DNA of 30,229 nt from Bacillota bacterium (lineage in GTDB: Bacteria; Bacillota_A; Clostridia; Lachnospirales; Lachnospiraceae). Numbering within the stretch: position 1 is the stretch's first letter; every line of letters starts with the position of its first letter. Below are positions 27,753 through 30,229 of the stretch, piece by piece. The position numbers and the translations under genes are program-made. The stretch lies in the NCBI GenBank assembly GCA_023443625.1, contig JAEZTQ010000108.1, positions 1 through 30,229 of the forward strand, read 5' to 3'. Below the pieces are notes generated by a model. It ran no database searches and was not told the origin of the DNA. It saw nothing but the letters and a program-made list of their open reading frames with translations.

Positions 27753-27799
27753 GCTTCTGTATATAAAAACTTAGTTAAAGTTCCTTTATATAAAGAAGC
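27753..27799 (+). other. Long hairpin in the tRNA-Ser 5' leader
   Basis: Arms 27753-27767 and 27785-27799 (15 bases, one mismatch; outer core GCTTCT/AGAAGC, inner TATATAAA/TTTATATA) are extended by an inner AACTT/AAGTT stem. The hairpin lies between the promoter and the tRNA. No U-run follows, so it is not a classical terminator. Confidence 0.6.
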
Positions 27800-27838
27800 A
27801 TAAATAATTGAATACTTATAATATTAAGTTCAGTTTCT

Positions 27839-27926
27839 GGAGAAATACTCAAGAGGCCGAAGAGGCGCCCCTGCTAAGGGTGTAGGTCGGGTGACCGGCG
27901 CGAGGGTTCAAATCCCTCTTTCTCCG
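27839..27926 (+). tRNA. tRNA-Ser (anticodon GCT)
   Basis: An 88-base class II tRNA with the long variable arm typical of serine. The acceptor GGAGAAA pairs perfectly with TTTCTCC, the anticodon loop CTGCTAA carries GCT (reads AGC and AGU), the variable arm is built on GGTCGGGTGACC, and the T-arm holds GGTTCAAATCC. The discriminator is G as expected for serine, and no CCA is encoded. Confidence 0.96.
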
Positions 27927-27930
27927 TTTC

Positions 27931-27961
27931 AAAAAAGATGTGATTAAGTCACATCTTTTTT
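27931..27961 (+). terminator. Terminator of tRNA-Ser
   Basis: AAAAAAGATGTGA and TCACATCTTTTTT are perfect 13-bp inverted arms around a 5-base loop, with the T-run forming the end of the stem. It begins 5 bases after the tRNA; the A-run makes it potentially bidirectional. Confidence 0.88.
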
Positions 27962-28305
27962 GATTCAATAGGATTAGGGTGTCATAAGGTATTACTCAAA
28001 CGTGGCTTCATCCAAACGAGAGTGTGTTGCGAACAAACTATGTTTTTCATCACGCAATCATAAAGAGATTGTGCATTATAGTGCAAAATTGCAATATGAT
28101 ACATAAATAGAATTACTATTAGGTTTAGTATCAATATTTCCAACTTGAAATTACGATAAATTTGCTCAAACATATATATAAAAATACAAAAATGTAAAAA
28201 GATAATATTAAAGATGCACCATTTTGCATATTTCAATTTACAAATAACAAAAAATGTATTACCTTATAATATAGATAATTAAGATATTAATAAGGGGGAA
28301 AATGA
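27962..28305 (+). promoter_or_regulatory. Upstream region of the cellulase gene
   Basis: No gene is seen in these 344 bases. A good -10 TATAAT lies at 28265-28270, about 36 bp before the cellulase start, but no -35 has normal spacing (TTACAA at 28238 is 21 bp away), so an activator may be needed. Short inverted repeats (TTGCG...CGCAA, and TTGTGCA...TGCAA) lie at 28020-28095. No catabolite-repression (cre) consensus was found. Confidence 0.45.
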
Positions 28306-29604
28306 ATGAAATATTTTAAGAAAATACAATTGTTGTTATTATTTGTAATTATTTCAACTTTGCTCTTAGCAGCTTGTGGTAAGGAGAAGGACACAAGTAG
28401 GGTAACCAATGCCAATGTAGAAGAAAATATGGTAGGGAATGAGGAGCCATCACCTACACCCACTATAGCTCCAATTAAAGAAGCCAAAGATAATGATAAT
28501 GTTAAAAAGAATGATGAAAAAAATAAAAGTAAGGATCCAGATATATTAGCATTTAAAGATAAAATTACAAGTGGACCAATGGAAATTAGGGATATTAGCT
28601 CTACTGAACTAGTAAAGGAAATTAAAATTGGATGGAATCTTGGAAATACTCTGGATGCTGAAGGATATGGTACCTATTCAGAAATTTCTTGGGGAAATCC
28701 TTTAACTAAAAAAGAAATGATAGATACTGTTAAAGATGCTGGGTTCAATACTTTAAGAATCCCCATTACCTGGCAACAACACATAGGTCCAGCTCCAGAT
28801 TATAAAATTCATGAACAGTGGCTTGATAGAGTGGAGGAAGTTGTTAACTATGGTATGGTTAATGATATGTTTGTAATTATCAATGCTCATCATGAAGATT
28901 GGTATATACCATATTATGACAATGCTGATACAGCAATTGATATGATGGAGAAGCTTTGGAAACAGATAGCCGACCGTTTTGAAAATTATGATGAGCATTT
29001 AATATTTGAAGGTCTCAATGAACCCCGTCATAAAGGTGCTCCCGATGAATGGACAGGTGGAAATGAAGAAGGATGGGATGTAGTAAATCAATTAAACGCT
29101 GCATTTGTAAAGACAATAAGAGATTCTGGTGGCAATAATCCTTTAAGGCATCTGATGATTACTCCCTATGCGGCTAGTTCTAATACAATTACTTGGGATA
29201 AATTTATTGTTCAGGAGGATGATAAAGTAATTGTATCCATACATGCTTACACACCTTATAATTTTGCCTTAAATGTAAATGGTACTTCAGAATGGAGTGT
29301 TACAAATCCTAATGATACATCAGAAATTGATTCTTTAATCAATAACATAGATAACTACTTTATAAGTAAAGGTATACCTGTAATTCTTGGAGAATTTGGG
29401 TCAGTTAATAAGAATAATTTAGAAGCGCGTGTAGCTTGGGCCAAGTATTATGTGAATAAATCGAAAGAAAAAGGTGTTCCCTGTATTGTTTGGGACAATG
29501 GGGTGCATCAAGGAAGTGGTGAAATTCTAGGACTCCTGGATCGAAAGAACCTAACTTGGACATCACCGGAGATTATTGAAGCTTTCATGAAGGGATTGGA
29601 ATAA
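28306..29604 (+). CDS. Glycoside hydrolase family 5 endoglucanase, predicted lipoprotein
   Basis: A 432-residue predicted surface lipoprotein that would cleave beta-1,4-glucan chains such as cellulose or xyloglucan. A lipoprotein signal peptide ends in LLAAC with Cys24. A Lys/Asn/Asp/Pro-rich linker (about 25-90) tethers the catalytic TIM barrel (about 95-432). GH5 hallmarks are GWNLGNTLDA (109-118), LRIPITW (150-156), HH at 195-196, the acid/base Glu239 in GLNEPRH, His313 in IHAYTPY and the nucleophile Glu363 in GEFG, followed by WDNG. The pattern most resembles subfamily GH5_4; exact specificity is open. No carbohydrate-binding or dockerin module is present. The start at 28306 has AAGGGGG upstream. 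A terminator follows. Confidence 0.93.
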   Translation: MKYFKKIQLLLLFVIISTLLLAACGKEKDTSRVTNANVEENMVGNEEPSPTPTIAPIKEAKDNDNVKKNDEKNKSKDPDILAFKDKITSGPMEIRDISSTELVKEIKIGWNLGNTLDAEGYGTYSEISWGNPLTKKEMIDTVKDAGFNTLRIPITWQQHIGPAPDYKIHEQWLDRVEEVVNYGMVNDMFVIINAHHEDWYIPYYDNADTAIDMMEKLWKQIADRFENYDEHLIFEGLNEPRHKGAPDEWTGGNEEGWDVVNQLNAAFVKTIRDSGGNNPLRHLMITPYAASSNTITWDKFIVQEDDKVIVSIHAYTPYNFALNVNGTSEWSVTNPNDTSEIDSLINNIDNYFISKGIPVILGEFGSVNKNNLEARVAWAKYYVNKSKEKGVPCIVWDNGVHQGSGEILGLLDRKNLTWTSPEIIEAFMKGLE

Positions 29605-29610
29605 AAATAA

Positions 29611-29653
29611 GGGCTTTCATACAGATCTATAAGGATTTGCATGAAAGCCTTTT
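29611..29653 (+). terminator. Terminator of the cellulase gene
   Basis: GGCTTTCAT (29612-29620) and ATGAAAGCC (29641-29649) form a perfect 9-bp stem followed by TTTT. The 20-base loop can fold further. Confidence 0.78.
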
Positions 29654-29860
29654 ATGTGGTAGAACACATTTTAAAATCTTGGTATTATCAAAACTAATAT
29701 TTTGTTGTTCGTAAAAAATATACTTATGTATTAAGCAATTTTATATATTTATCACACAAATCAATAAATTTAAGTTTATATAAGAGCAATACAATCATAT
29801 GAATAAATAAGATATTGTAGCACACACTATGGAAAGATTGGTATTCTTAAGTTCATCAGG

Positions 29861-29889
29861 TTGACTTATTTATATTATACTTATATAAA
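29861..29889 (+). promoter_or_regulatory. Upstream rRNA operon promoter (P1 candidate)
   Basis: TTGACT (29861-29866), a 17-bp spacer and TATAAA (29884-29889). Its transcript would start near 29896 and begin with a short GC-rich hairpin (TCCC-GAGAA-GGGGA). The stretch before it, 29654-29860, is AT-rich and shows no gene. Confidence 0.55.
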
Positions 29890-30001
29890 AACAGTGCATC
29901 CCGAGAAGGGGAATACCGTTGAAAAATGGGTGGTTTTAAGGCAGATTGTTTGATTTTAATATATTTTTTTAAAAAAATAAAAAATTTAAGTCAAAAAGTT
30001 G

Positions 30002-30030
30002 TTGACAAAGAAATATACATGTGATAATAT
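30002..30030 (+). promoter_or_regulatory. Main rRNA operon promoter (P2)
   Basis: A perfect -35 TTGACA (30002-30007), a 17-bp spacer and -10 TAATAT (30025-30030). It is preceded by a long A/T-tract (about 29957-29998) of the UP-element type, as expected for the strongest promoters. Confidence 0.8.
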
Positions 30031-30039
30031 TATTTTTGC

Positions 30040-30229
30040 TGACGCGTTAACAAAACAAAACGAAAGAAAAACATCCTTTCATTTTAAACTTAATGACGAG
30101 GCAACGAACCTTGATAATTGAACAGTGAAACAACCCTGAAAATTCTAAAAAAATGAGTTCTTCACATGGGAGCTCAAAGTGTTCCAAGGAACACAAAATA
30201 GATTTTCAATGATGACTCGAAAGAGTTAT
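30040..30229 (+). other. Leader of a ribosomal RNA operon (16S gene lies beyond the window)
   Basis: About 190 bases of transcribed leader downstream of P2 show pre-16S features: CTTGATAATTGAACAGTG, common in clostridial rrn leaders and spacers, and a small palindrome GTGTTCC-AA-GGAACAC (around 30179-30194). No part of mature 16S rRNA is visible by the last base, so the operon identity is inferred from the promoter and leader. Confidence 0.7.

Noticed and set aside
30190..30229. Start of the 16S rRNA gene
   Set aside because: The conserved opening of 16S rRNA does not appear before the window ends; only leader sequence is visible.

Overview
The window is a chromosomal replication-origin region from an AT-rich, low-GC Gram-positive anaerobe of the class Clostridia. 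A Lachnospiraceae (cluster XIVa) relative of plant-fibre degraders such as Lachnoclostridium phytofermentans fits best. The reasons are the rpmH-rnpA-yidD-yidC-jag-mnmE-mnmG-rsmG-parA-parB block facing dnaA-dnaN-S4-recF-gyrB-gyrA, a gene that looks like a DUF3881 family member, a class I (Fe-S) fumarase, and a GH5 endoglucanase lipoprotein. This placement is inference from gene content and order; no search was run.

Layout, left to right. Positions 1-750: the 5' part of a phosphate-binding lipoprotein gene (pstS) behind a PhoP-box-like array, then tRNA-Arg(CCT) with its own promoter and terminator. Positions 749-4014: a DUF3881-type gene, an HD-GYP phosphodiesterase and a DUF4446 membrane protein, with a compact GC-rich hairpin cluster between the last two. 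Positions 4048-5765: parB and parA. Positions 5766-7047: 1.3 kb without a credible gene, carrying a tandem array of ~236-bp units that each begin with a parS site. Positions 7048-9422: a DegS/DegU-like two-component pair and a GNAT acetyltransferase. Positions 9476-16831: rsmG, mnmG, mnmE, jag, yidC, yidD, rnpA and rpmH. All of these lie on the minus strand. The origin spans about 17.0-19.0 kb, with DnaA boxes on both sides of dnaA. To the right, on the plus strand, come dnaA, dnaN, an S4-domain gene, recF, gyrB, gyrA, two fumarase subunits, tRNA-Ser(GCT), the GH5 cellulase, and the promoter and leader of a ribosomal RNA operon whose 16S gene starts beyond the window.

Every gene points away from the dnaA region, so all are co-directional with bidirectional replication. 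The products form a replication and segregation hub: DnaA and the boxes start replication; DnaN, RecF and gyrase support the fork; ParA, ParB and parS move the new origins. The left arm adds tRNA and rRNA modification (MnmE/G, RsmG), RNase P protein and membrane insertion (YidC/YidD, with the RNA-binding protein Jag).

The parts most worth a second look are the amplified parS repeat between parA and the two-component operon, the helically phased GTTGATA iterons next to tandem DnaA boxes, a DnaA box between the ribosome-binding site and start codon of dnaN, and the GC-rich hairpin cluster near 3.2 kb. No CRISPR array, prophage or insertion sequence was seen.
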